From positions 1 through 9,841 of the forward strand of contig JACQUR010000273.1 of the NCBI GenBank assembly GCA_016210245.1: a stretch of DNA of 9,841 bases. The letters are read 5' to 3'. This stretch comes from Chloroflexota bacterium (GTDB lineage: Bacteria; Chloroflexota; UBA6077; JACQUR01). The translations under genes and the position numbers were made by a program. Under the pieces are notes generated by a model, which had not been told where the DNA came from, made no database searches, and worked only from the letters and a program-made list of their open reading frames with translations. Every line of letters starts with the position of its first letter. The stretch's first letter is position 1. Shown here one piece after another: positions 1 to 5,979 of this stretch.

Positions 1-171
1 ATCGACAAGGAGGAAGAACGCGGTCGCCGCTCGCCCTTCATGGATGAGCAGCTCGTCGGGCGCGTAGGACTTCACCGTGGCGGACGCCGCCAGAGTGTGG
101 CGGTCTGCATCGCTCAGGTCAAAGGTGAACGGATGCTGGGCCAGGAGGTCCAGCAACAATGATTCGCTCAT
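1..171 (-). CDS. Cyclic-nucleotide-binding (CRP-like) domain protein, 5' part only
   Basis: Only the first 57 codons are in the window; the gene continues past base 1. The start ATG (171-169) overlaps the TGA of the preceding iron-sulfur gene as ATGA, and a strong Shine-Dalgarno, AAGGAGGG (178-185), lies 6 nt ahead of it. The N-terminus has the pattern of a cNMP-binding domain: a helix with F/L spacing (residues 15-30), then VKSYAPDELLIHEG (33-46) matching the family's 'v..y..ge.i..eG', followed by FFLLVD (52-57), the beta strand that normally precedes the glycine turn. The family binds cAMP, cGMP or related ligands, or serves as a ligand-free docking fold. No DNA-binding helix-turn-helix can be judged because the C-terminus is missing. 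Coupled translation with a HydB/AsrA-like subunit suggests a regulatory or accessory role for a redox complex rather than a free-standing regulator; that is inference. Confidence 0.82.
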   Translation of the reverse strand, partial: MSESLLLDLLAQHPFTFDLSDADRHTLAASATVKSYAPDELLIHEGRAATAFFLLVD

Positions 172-1316
172 AGCCTTCCCTCCTTCTCACCGCTGGTGGC
201 TCGGATGGCGGCCACCTCCTCGGTGATGTCGATGCCCACCGGGCACCAGGTGATGCAGCGTCCGCACCCCACGCACCCGGAGCTGCCGAACTGGTCGATC
301 CAGGTGCCGACCTTGTGGGTGAGCCACTGGCGGTACCGCGCCCGGGCGCTCTCGCGCAAGGACCTGCCGGCCGTGTAGGTGAACTCAGTCGTGAAGCACA
401 CGTCCATGCGCCGCACGCGCTCGACCACGGTGCCCGTGAGGTCGGTGATCTCCTCCACGTTGAAACAGAAGCAGGTCGGGCAGACCATGGTGCAGTTGCC
501 ACACGTCAGGCAGCGCTGCGCCACCTGGTCCCAGCGCGGGTGCTCCAGGTTGGCGTAGAGCAGTTCCTTGATCCCCGCCGTCTCCATGGTCCGCCCCATG
601 CGCTCGGCCGCGGCCGCCACCACCCGCTCGTCCGCCTCGACCTCCTCCTGCCGGGCCGGGCGGTGGGGAACGTCGCCCAGGACGGCGGCACCCTGCTCGG
701 TCCCAACTCTAGCTACGAAGTAGTGCCTCCCTGGTTCCAGCACCTCCGTCAGCGCCAGGTCGAACCCGAACGTGGGCCGCGGCCCTGTCTCCATCGACAC
801 GCAGAAGCAGGTGCCGCCGGGCTGGGTGCAGACGACGGCCACGATGAAGGCACGCTCGCGCCGCGAGCGGTAGAACGGGTCGACGTACGGCCCGCCGGTG
901 AAGATCCTGTCCTGGATGGCGATGGCGTGGAGGTCGCACGAGCGGACGCCGATGAAGGCCTGGCGGGGAGGCTCCTCCATCGCCTCGAACTGGGTGCTGC
1001 CGTTCTCGCGCCTGGCCCGCCACAGGCGGAGGACCGCCGGGTGCAGGAACTGCTTCCAGGAGTGCGGGCCGCTGGCGTAGCAGAACATACCCTCGTCAGC
1101 GCGCCGCGTGAGGCGGTACACGCCTCCCTCCTGTTCATCCGTCCAACCGATGGGCAGGTCCGTGGGAGAGGTCAGCTCATCGTAGACCACGGCCCCGTCG
1201 CGGACCGTCGGCCCGAGAACCCGAAACCCTCGCTGCTGCAAAGCGGTGAAGAGCGCCTGCACATCCAGGCGCTCCACGGCGACCAGGTCGCCCACCTGGG
1301 GAAATGGCTCCGACAT
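168..1316 (-). CDS. hydB: 4Fe-4S dicluster protein, HydB/AsrA family (sulfhydrogenase beta / anaerobic sulfite reductase A-like)
   Basis: A 382-aa cytoplasmic electron-transfer subunit, close to the usual length of about 350-380 aa. Family hallmarks are visible in order: GVRSCDLHAIAIQDRIF (123-139), a DPFY motif followed by RRE (146-154), then C163, C170 and C172 in a CTQPGGTCFC stretch leading to SMETGP. Two ferredoxin-type clusters follow: C269-x2-C272-x2-C275-x3-C279-P and C348-x2-C351-x2-C354-x3-C358-P. In known systems this subunit passes electrons between an FAD/NAD(P)-binding partner and the hydrogenase (group 3b) or sulfite reductase. The start ATG at 1316 has GGAG 9 nt upstream and a promoter at 1372-1400. 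Its stop overlaps the start of a cNMP-binding-domain gene. I recall such a gene between hydB- and hydG-like genes in some group 3b hydrogenase operons, which favours hydrogenase over sulfite reductase. The catalytic subunits are outside the window, so the assignment between the two complexes stays open. Confidence 0.85.
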   Translation of the reverse strand: MSEPFPQVGDLVAVERLDVQALFTALQQRGFRVLGPTVRDGAVVYDELTSPTDLPIGWTDEQEGGVYRLTRRADEGMFCYASGPHSWKQFLHPAVLRLWRARRENGSTQFEAMEEPPRQAFIGVRSCDLHAIAIQDRIFTGGPYVDPFYRSRRERAFIVAVVCTQPGGTCFCVSMETGPRPTFGFDLALTEVLEPGRHYFVARVGTEQGAAVLGDVPHRPARQEEVEADERVVAAAAERMGRTMETAGIKELLYANLEHPRWDQVAQRCLTCGNCTMVCPTCFCFNVEEITDLTGTVVERVRRMDVCFTTEFTYTAGRSLRESARARYRQWLTHKVGTWIDQFGSSGCVGCGRCITWCPVGIDITEEVAAIRATSGEKEGRL

Positions 1317-1371
1317 CCTGGTCTGCTCCGATAGGATGTTCCTTCAACTGCTCGAACAGGCCCCTGGATCC

Positions 1372-1400
1372 AGCATAGACCGTCCACGCTGGTTTGTCAC
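1372..1400 (-). promoter_or_regulatory. Sigma-70-type promoter of the hydB-like gene
   Basis: Read on the minus strand, GTGACA (1400-1395; 5 of 6 matches to TTGACA) is followed after exactly 17 nt by TATGCT (1377-1372; 4 of 6 matches to TATAAT). Predicted transcription would begin near 1365, giving a leader of about 50 nt before the ATG at 1316. Position, orientation and spacing all fit; it is a sequence match only. Confidence 0.55.
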
Positions 1401-1444
1401 CCCAGATCGGCTCGAACTAGTGTCCTCGGGAGAGGGACGTGTAC

Positions 1445-1468
1445 CACGGAGACACGGAGACACAGAGA
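1445..1468. repeat. Octamer tandem array (CACGGAGA x2, CACAGAGA x1)
   Basis: Three consecutive 8-bp units occupy 1445-1452, 1453-1460 and 1461-1468. The first two are identical and the third differs by one base (G to A). The array runs directly into the heptamer palindrome starting at 1467, so two repeat families with different periods are fused here. No coding role is apparent. Confidence 0.8.
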
Positions 1469-1535
1469 TTGCAGATTTGAGATTGCAGAGTGCAGATTGC
1501 TTCAATCTGCACTCTGCAATCTCAAATCTGCAATC
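1467..1535. repeat. Perfect 33-bp inverted repeat built of heptamers, 3-nt loop
   Basis: Left arm 1467-1499, loop CTT (1500-1502), right arm 1503-1535; the arms are perfectly complementary. From 1466 the left arm reads in period 7: AGATTGC three times, AGATTTG once and AGAGTGC once. The one-base differences among heptamers are reproduced exactly in the right arm. It would form a very stable hairpin in RNA or extruded DNA. There is no T-run after it on either strand, and it lies between divergent genes, so a terminator role is not obvious. The same heptamer words recur in the palindrome at 7905-7980. Confidence 0.95.
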
Positions 1536-1647
1536 CAGGCTCTCCCCTGGCTTTGGTCTAGCCGGCCGCTGCCGGCACGGGAGGTGCATCGGACGACCCG
1601 CGCGACGATGATCGCCAGGATGTTCCCAGAGACAGACGTACAGGGCG

Positions 1648-1659
1648 CCTGGCGCCAGG
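1648..1659. promoter_or_regulatory. 12-bp palindrome abutting a ribosome binding site
   Basis: CCTGGCGCCAGG is perfectly self-complementary. Its last bases are the first bases of the Shine-Dalgarno stretch AGGGAGG (1657-1663) of the 71-codon gene starting at 1669. An alternative hairpin pairs the two GGCGCC copies at 1644-1649 and 1651-1656. It could be an operator or an RNA structure masking the ribosome site; in GC-rich DNA it could also be chance. Confidence 0.3.
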
Positions 1660-1668
1660 GAGGCTGAG

Positions 1669-1884
1669 ATGACACCGGTGCATGAGCTACGCCCGGGCGA
1701 GGCCCGCATCCTCGAGCTGCGACCCGGCACGCGCTGCCTGATCCATCGGCCGGGGAGACAGCCGATCTACCTGGTGTACGAGGAAGACCAGCGGCGCCAG
1801 TCGGTGGAGCCGCTGGGCAGCTTCTCGACCTGGGCCGCGGCCCTGGGCGCGGCGCAGGCCAGAGCCAGCGTGCCCGCGGCATGA
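1669..1884 (+). CDS. Small protein of unknown function, translationally coupled to glgX
   Basis: A 71-aa protein that I do not recognise. The start is supported by AGGGAGG (1657-1663) placed 5 nt before the ATG, and the stop TGA overlaps the glgX ATG (ATGA at 1881-1884), the arrangement of coupled cistrons. The sequence is soluble, with no signal peptide or membrane segment. An Arg/Glu-rich first half (RPGEARILELRPGTRCLIHRP, about residues 8-28) leads to a short beta-like PIYLVYEED (32-40) and then a Ser/Ala-rich helix (SFSTWAAALGAAQARA, 51-66). One Cys is present (C23). The coupling suggests a product used with the glycogen enzymes, perhaps a regulatory or assembly factor, but nothing in the sequence proves this. 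A non-conserved leader that merely opens glgX translation is the main alternative. Confidence 0.65.
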   Translation: MTPVHELRPGEARILELRPGTRCLIHRPGRQPIYLVYEEDQRRQSVEPLGSFSTWAAALGAAQARASVPAA

Positions 1885-3986
1885 GAGCCTGGCCGGGCCA
1901 GCCCTATCCCCTCGGAGCCACCTACGATGGGGTGGGCACCAACTTCTCGCTGTTCTCCGAGGTCGCCGAGCGGGTGCAGCTATGCCTGTTCGACGAGGCG
2001 GGCCACGAGACCCGTGTCGGGCTGCCGGAGGCGACCGGCTTCTGCTGGCACGGCTACCTGCCCGAGGTGGGGCCGGGCCAGCGCTATGGGTTTCGCGTCT
2101 ACGGGCCATGGGTACCCGAGCGAGGCCACCGCTGCAACCCGGCCAAGCTGCTGCTGGACCCCTACGCCAGGGCCGTCGCCGGCCAGGTGGAGTGGAACGC
2201 AGCCGTGTTCCCCTATCGCCTGGACGAGCCCGACGGCCCACCCAACGTGGCCGACAGCGCACCCTACGTGCCGAAGTCGGTGGTCATCAATCCCTACTTC
2301 GACTGGGGACACGACCGCCCGCCGCGTACGCCCTGGCATGAGACGGTGATCTACGAGACCCATGTCAAGGGCTTCACCATCCGCCACCCGGCCATCCCGA
2401 CCGAACTGCGGGGCACCTACCTGGGCCTGGCCCACCCTGCGGCCATCGAGCACCTCACCAGCCTGGGAGTGACCGCGGTGGAGCTGCTGCCGGTCCACCA
2501 GTTCATACACGACGCCCACCTCGTGGAGCGGCGCCTGCGCAACTACTGGGGGTACAACTCGATCGGCTACCTGGCGCCGCACAACGAGTACGCCAGCGGC
2601 GACCAGCTTGGTCGGCAGGTGCAGGAGTTCAAGCAGCTGGTCAAGGCGCTGCACGAGGCCGGCATCGAAGTGATCCTGGACGTGGTCTACAACCACACGG
2701 CCGAGGGCAACCACCTTGGCCCGATGCTCTCCTTCAGGGGGATCGACAACGCCGCCTACTACCGCCTGCTGGCCGACGATCCCCGCTACTACATGGACTA
2801 CACGGGCACGGGCAACAGCTTGAACATGCGCAACCCCCACGTCTTGCAGCTCATCATGGATAGCCTGCGCTACTGGGTGCAGGAGATGCACGTGGACGGG
2901 TTTCGCTTTGACCTTGCGGCCACGCTGGCGCGGGAACTGCACGAGGTGGACCGTCTTTCGGCGTTCTTCGACCTCATCCAGCAGGACCCGACCATTCGCC
3001 AGGCCAAGCTGATCGCCGAGCCGTGGGACGTGGGCGAGGGCGGCTACCAGGTGGGCAACTTCCCCCCACTCTGGTCGGAGTGGAACGGCAAGTACCGCGA
3101 CGCGGTGCGCGACTTCGTGCGGGGCACGGACGAGGCGGTGGCCGAGTTCGCCTATCGTCTGACCGGCAGCTCCGATCTCTACGAGGCCACCGGCCGCCGT
3201 CCATCGGCCAGCATCAACTTCGTGACCGCCCACGACGGCTTCACCCTGGCTGACCTGGTCTCCCATAACCAGAAGCACAATGAGGCGAACGGCGAGGGCA
3301 ACCGCGACGGTGAGAGCCACAACCGCTCCTGGAACTGCGGGGCGGAGGGCGCCACCGACGCCCCCGAGGTGCTGGCTTTGCGGCAGCGGCAGCAGCGCAA
3401 CTTCCTGGCCACGCTCTTCCTCTCTCAGGGCGTTCCGATGCTGCTGGGCGGCGATGAGCTCGGGCGGACGCAGGGGGGCAACAACAACGCGTACTGCCAG
3501 GACAGCGAGGTCTCCTGGTACGACTGGGGTGCCGCCGACGAGGCGCTGCTCGAGTTCACGCGCTGGCTCATCCGGTTTCGCCATCGGCATCCCGTGTTCC
3601 GCCGCCGGCACTTCTTCCAGGGCCGCCGCATCTGGGGCTCGGACGTGAGGGACGTCGGCTGGTTCAAGCCCAACGGGCAGGAGATGAGCGAGCAGGATTG
3701 GGCGATGAACTCGGCCCGCTCGCTCGGGGCTTTCTTGAATGGCGAGGCCATCCCCGAGCCGGACGCGCGGGGCGAGCCGGTGGTCGACGACAGCTTCTAC
3801 GTGCTATTTAACGCGCACCACGAGCTGCTGGCATTCACCCTACCGACTCGCGATTGGGGCCGCCGATGGGCGAAGGTGCTCGATACCGACCAGCCACTGC
3901 AGGAGCAGCGCCGGGTCACTTCCCAGGCGGGCGCCCGCATACTCGTGGCGGCCCGCTCGGTGGTGGTGCTGCGCCGAGTCGAGTAA
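1881..3986 (+). CDS. glgX: Glycogen debranching enzyme GlgX (GH13 isoamylase type)
   Basis: A 701-aa full-length enzyme that hydrolyses alpha-1,6 branches of glycogen or limit dextrin in the cytoplasm. The N-terminus, WPGQPYPLGATYDGVGTNFS (4-23), is the conserved start of GlgX and begins an N-terminal beta-sandwich (CBM48-like). The GH13 barrel follows with all signature regions: DVVYNH (267-272), GFRFDLAA (340-347) with nucleophile D344, LIAEPWD (377-383) with acid/base E380, and FVTAHDG (447-453) with H451/D452. The GGDELGRTQGGNNNAYCQD stretch (523-541) is typical of GlgX rather than of branching enzyme. A C-terminal beta domain (about 590-701) closes the protein. Its ATG overlaps the stop of the upstream 71-codon gene and there is no good ribosome site of its own, so translation is probably coupled. 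malQ follows after 70 bp. No missing catalytic residue was seen. Confidence 0.97.
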   Translation: MRAWPGQPYPLGATYDGVGTNFSLFSEVAERVQLCLFDEAGHETRVGLPEATGFCWHGYLPEVGPGQRYGFRVYGPWVPERGHRCNPAKLLLDPYARAVAGQVEWNAAVFPYRLDEPDGPPNVADSAPYVPKSVVINPYFDWGHDRPPRTPWHETVIYETHVKGFTIRHPAIPTELRGTYLGLAHPAAIEHLTSLGVTAVELLPVHQFIHDAHLVERRLRNYWGYNSIGYLAPHNEYASGDQLGRQVQEFKQLVKALHEAGIEVILDVVYNHTAEGNHLGPMLSFRGIDNAAYYRLLADDPRYYMDYTGTGNSLNMRNPHVLQLIMDSLRYWVQEMHVDGFRFDLAATLARELHEVDRLSAFFDLIQQDPTIRQAKLIAEPWDVGEGGYQVGNFPPLWSEWNGKYRDAVRDFVRGTDEAVAEFAYRLTGSSDLYEATGRRPSASINFVTAHDGFTLADLVSHNQKHNEANGEGNRDGESHNRSWNCGAEGATDAPEVLALRQRQQRNFLATLFLSQGVPMLLGGDELGRTQGGNNNAYCQDSEVSWYDWGAADEALLEFTRWLIRFRHRHPVFRRRHFFQGRRIWGSDVRDVGWFKPNGQEMSEQDWAMNSARSLGAFLNGEAIPEPDARGEPVVDDSFYVLFNAHHELLAFTLPTRDWGRRWAKVLDTDQPLQEQRRVTSQAGARILVAARSVVVLRRVE

Positions 3987-4048
3987 CCCACGAGCCACCG
4001 ACTGGAGCGGGCGCGTCGGCACCACCCGGGGACGCAGCGAACCGCGCC

Positions 4049-4059
4049 AGGAGCGCATG
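4049..4059 (+). promoter_or_regulatory. Ribosome binding site that fixes the malQ start
   Basis: AGGAG (4049-4053) lies 3 nt before ATG 4057 and 6 nt before the in-frame GTG at 4060. The GTG spacing is the more usual, so the true initiator may be either; the protein differs by one residue. Either choice excludes the long in-frame upstream extension that overlaps glgX. Confidence 0.5.
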
Positions 4060-5901
4060 GTGACCGACGCCTGGGGTGTTGACGACGGCTATTACGACGC
4101 CACCGGCACGTGGCGGAAGACGCCCGCGGCGACGCGGGCGGCGATCCTGGCCGCCATGGGCCTCGACCCGGCCGCGCCTCGCCCGCCCGTCGAGGCGCCG
4201 GTGCGCGTAGTCCAGCCCGGGCAGCCCGGGGCGCTGGACCGCCCGGCCGAGCTGACCCTCGAGGACGGGACCGTGCTGCGGGCCGAGGCTGCCCTGCCCC
4301 CGGATCTCCCGCTGGGCTACCACACCCTGCGCCCGCTCGACGGCGGGCGCCCGCTGCGCCTCATCGCCAGCCCCGGCCGCTGCTACCTCCCACCAGGGCT
4401 GCGCACCTGGGGCTGGGCGGTCCAACTGCCTGCCCTGCGCTCGGGCGCGAGCTGGGGCATGGGCGACCTGGCGGACCTGCGCCGGCTGGCCCGCTGGTCG
4501 CGCGCGGACCTGGGCGCAGGCCTCGTGCTGGTCAATCCGCTCCACGCGGCTGCGCCGCTGCTGCCCCAGCAGCCCAGCCCCTACTTCCCGAGCAGCCGGC
4601 GCTACCGCAACCCGCTCTACCTGCGCATCGAGGACGTGCCGGGCGCGGCCGCGCTCGGGGTCGAGCTCGAGCCGCTGGCCCGCGCCGGCCGCGCCCTCAA
4701 CGCGGACCGCCGAATCGACCGCGATGCCGTCTTCCGGCTGAAGGTGCAGGCGCTCGAGCGCCTCTGGCAGAGCTTCCCCGGCGATTCGGCCTTCGACCGC
4801 TACTGCGCGGAGCAGGGCGAGGCCCTGTGGCAGTTCGCCACCTTCTGCGCCCTGGCCGAACACCACGCCCGAGGCTGGCGCGCCTGGCCAGCCGAGCACC
4901 GACGCCCGGACGCGCCGGCGGTGGCGCGCTTCGCCGCCGCACGGGCCGACCGGGTGCGGTGCCACCAGTGGCTCCAGTGGCTGGTCGACCAGCAGCTCGC
5001 GCGCGTCGGGGCCGAACTGCTGCTGGTGCAGGACCTGCCGATCGGCGTCGACCCCGAGGGCGCCGACGCCTGGGCCTGGCAGGACGTGCTTGCCCCTGGG
5101 GTCAGCGTGGGTGCCCCACCAGACGCGTTCAACGCCCGGGGACAGGGCTGGGGGCTACCGCCCTTCGTACCCCACAAGCTCCGCTCCGCCGCCTACGAGC
5201 CGTTCATCCAGACGCTGCGGGCCACGCTGCGACACGCCGGCGGGCTGCGGGTGGACCACATCATGGGCCTGTTTCGGCTCTTCTGGATCCCCGCCGGGGC
5301 CAGCCCCGTCGAGGGCGCGTACGTCCGCTACCCTGCGGACGAGTTGCTCGCCATCCTCGCCCTCGAGAGCCAGCGCGCCGCGGCCTTTGTGGTGGGCGAG
5401 GACCTGGGCACCGTCGAGCAGGGCGTGCGCGAGCAGCTTGCCGAGCGGCGGATCCTGTCGTCCCGCGTGCTCTGGTTCGAGTCCAGGCCGCCGGCCGACT
5501 ATCCCCTCCTGGCGCTGGCTTCGGTCACCACCCACGACCTGCCCACCGTCGCGGGCCTCTGGAGCGGCTCCGACTTCCGGGCCCAGCAGGCGCTGGGCCT
5601 GCCCGCGAGCGACGAGGACTTCGAGCGGCTCCGCGCTGGACTCCGCGCCCTCACAGGCTACGCGCGCGAGGCGGAGGTCGGCGAGGTCATCGTACGGGTC
5701 CACCGGCGCCTCGCCGAGGCGCCCTCCCTGCTGCTCGCGGCCACGCTGGAGGACGCGCTGGCCGTCGAAGAGCGGCCCAACATGCCCGGCACGACCGCCG
5801 AGCGGCCCAACTGGTCGCTCGCCCTGCCGCTGCCCCTCGAAGCCATCGAGACGGTCCCCCGAGTGCGGGCCGTGGCGGCGGCGCTGCGTCGATCCGCTTG
5901 A
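4057..5901 (+). CDS. malQ: 4-alpha-glucanotransferase (amylomaltase / disproportionating enzyme, GH77)
   Basis: A 614-aa enzyme that transfers alpha-1,4-glucan segments between maltodextrins and releases glucose; with GlgX and a phosphorylase it would finish glycogen breakdown. An N-terminal region (about 1-110) with DDGYYDATGTWRKTPAATR resembles the extra N-terminal part of the longer MalQ enzymes, and the GH77 barrel follows. Visible GH77 signatures are SPYFPSSRRYRNPLYLR (174-190), GLRVDHIMGLFRLFWIP (396-412) with nucleophile D400, VVGEDLGTV (445-453) with acid/base E448, TTHDLPT (491-497) with D494, and NMPGTTAERPNWS (575-587). Length fits the class carrying an N-terminal extension (short amylomaltases are about 500 aa). 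The in-frame open region continues upstream to 3739, but that part lies inside glgX and lacks family similarity. It lies 70 bp after glgX with no terminator between, so they probably share a transcript. Confidence 0.96.
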   Translation: MVTDAWGVDDGYYDATGTWRKTPAATRAAILAAMGLDPAAPRPPVEAPVRVVQPGQPGALDRPAELTLEDGTVLRAEAALPPDLPLGYHTLRPLDGGRPLRLIASPGRCYLPPGLRTWGWAVQLPALRSGASWGMGDLADLRRLARWSRADLGAGLVLVNPLHAAAPLLPQQPSPYFPSSRRYRNPLYLRIEDVPGAAALGVELEPLARAGRALNADRRIDRDAVFRLKVQALERLWQSFPGDSAFDRYCAEQGEALWQFATFCALAEHHARGWRAWPAEHRRPDAPAVARFAAARADRVRCHQWLQWLVDQQLARVGAELLLVQDLPIGVDPEGADAWAWQDVLAPGVSVGAPPDAFNARGQGWGLPPFVPHKLRSAAYEPFIQTLRATLRHAGGLRVDHIMGLFRLFWIPAGASPVEGAYVRYPADELLAILALESQRAAAFVVGEDLGTVEQGVREQLAERRILSSRVLWFESRPPADYPLLALASVTTHDLPTVAGLWSGSDFRAQQALGLPASDEDFERLRAGLRALTGYAREAEVGEVIVRVHRRLAEAPSLLLAATLEDALAVEERPNMPGTTAERPNWSLALPLPLEAIETVPRVRAVAAALRRSA

Positions 5902-5945
5902 TACCAGGTCCGGGTGCATGCTGCGCCGAAGACCCGGCGTTGCGC

Positions 5946-5951
5946 TATACT
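5946..5951 (+). promoter_or_regulatory. Possible -10 element ahead of the AOR gene
   Basis: TATACT (5 of 6 matches to TATAAT) stands out in the GC-rich 78-bp gap between malQ and the AOR gene, 28 nt before the ATG at 5980. No acceptable -35 lies 16-18 nt upstream, where the bases are GCGCCG-like. The TTGATA at 5898-5903 is 42 nt away, too far. Either the promoter needs an activator or another sigma factor, or the gene is read from the malQ transcript. Confidence 0.3.
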
Positions 5952-5979
5952 CTGCCACGATGAAGGGTGGGAGGGCAGC

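Larger units (their letters stand above)
1317..1668. other. Intergenic region between divergent operons
   Basis: 352 bp without a convincing gene, between the minus-strand iron-sulfur operon and the plus-strand glycogen operon. It holds the minus-strand promoter (1372-1400), an octamer array (1445-1468), the 33-bp-arm heptamer palindrome (1467-1535), a short hairpin of two GCCGGC copies around CGCT (1561-1576), and a 12-bp palindrome touching the next ribosome binding site (1648-1659). I see no strong plus-strand promoter for the downstream genes. The AT-richer repeat stretch stands out in composition from the GC-rich flanks. Confidence 0.8.

Noticed and set aside
315..1334. 339-codon open frame on the plus strand
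   Set aside because: Antisense to the HydB-like gene, whose two cluster motifs and family signatures make it the real frame.
1394..1423. Plus-strand promoter TTGTCA-18-TAGTGT
   Set aside because: The -10 matches only 3 of 6 bases, and the -35 overlaps the better minus-strand promoter.
1608..1667. 19-codon open frame ending 1 nt before the 71-codon gene
   Set aside because: No ribosome site precedes it; the close stop and start spacing is suggestive but not enough to call a leader peptide.
1344..1882. Minus-strand open frames of 126-128 codons across the divergent gap
   Set aside because: They read through the palindrome and octamer array and are antisense to the 71-codon gene; no start signal.
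1980..3611. 543-codon open frame on the minus strand
   Set aside because: Antisense shadow of glgX; no ribosome site or recognisable domain.
3739..4056. N-terminal extension of MalQ
   Set aside because: It overlaps the end of glgX in another frame, has Arg/Ser-rich shadow composition, and a ribosome site supports a start at 4057 or 4060.
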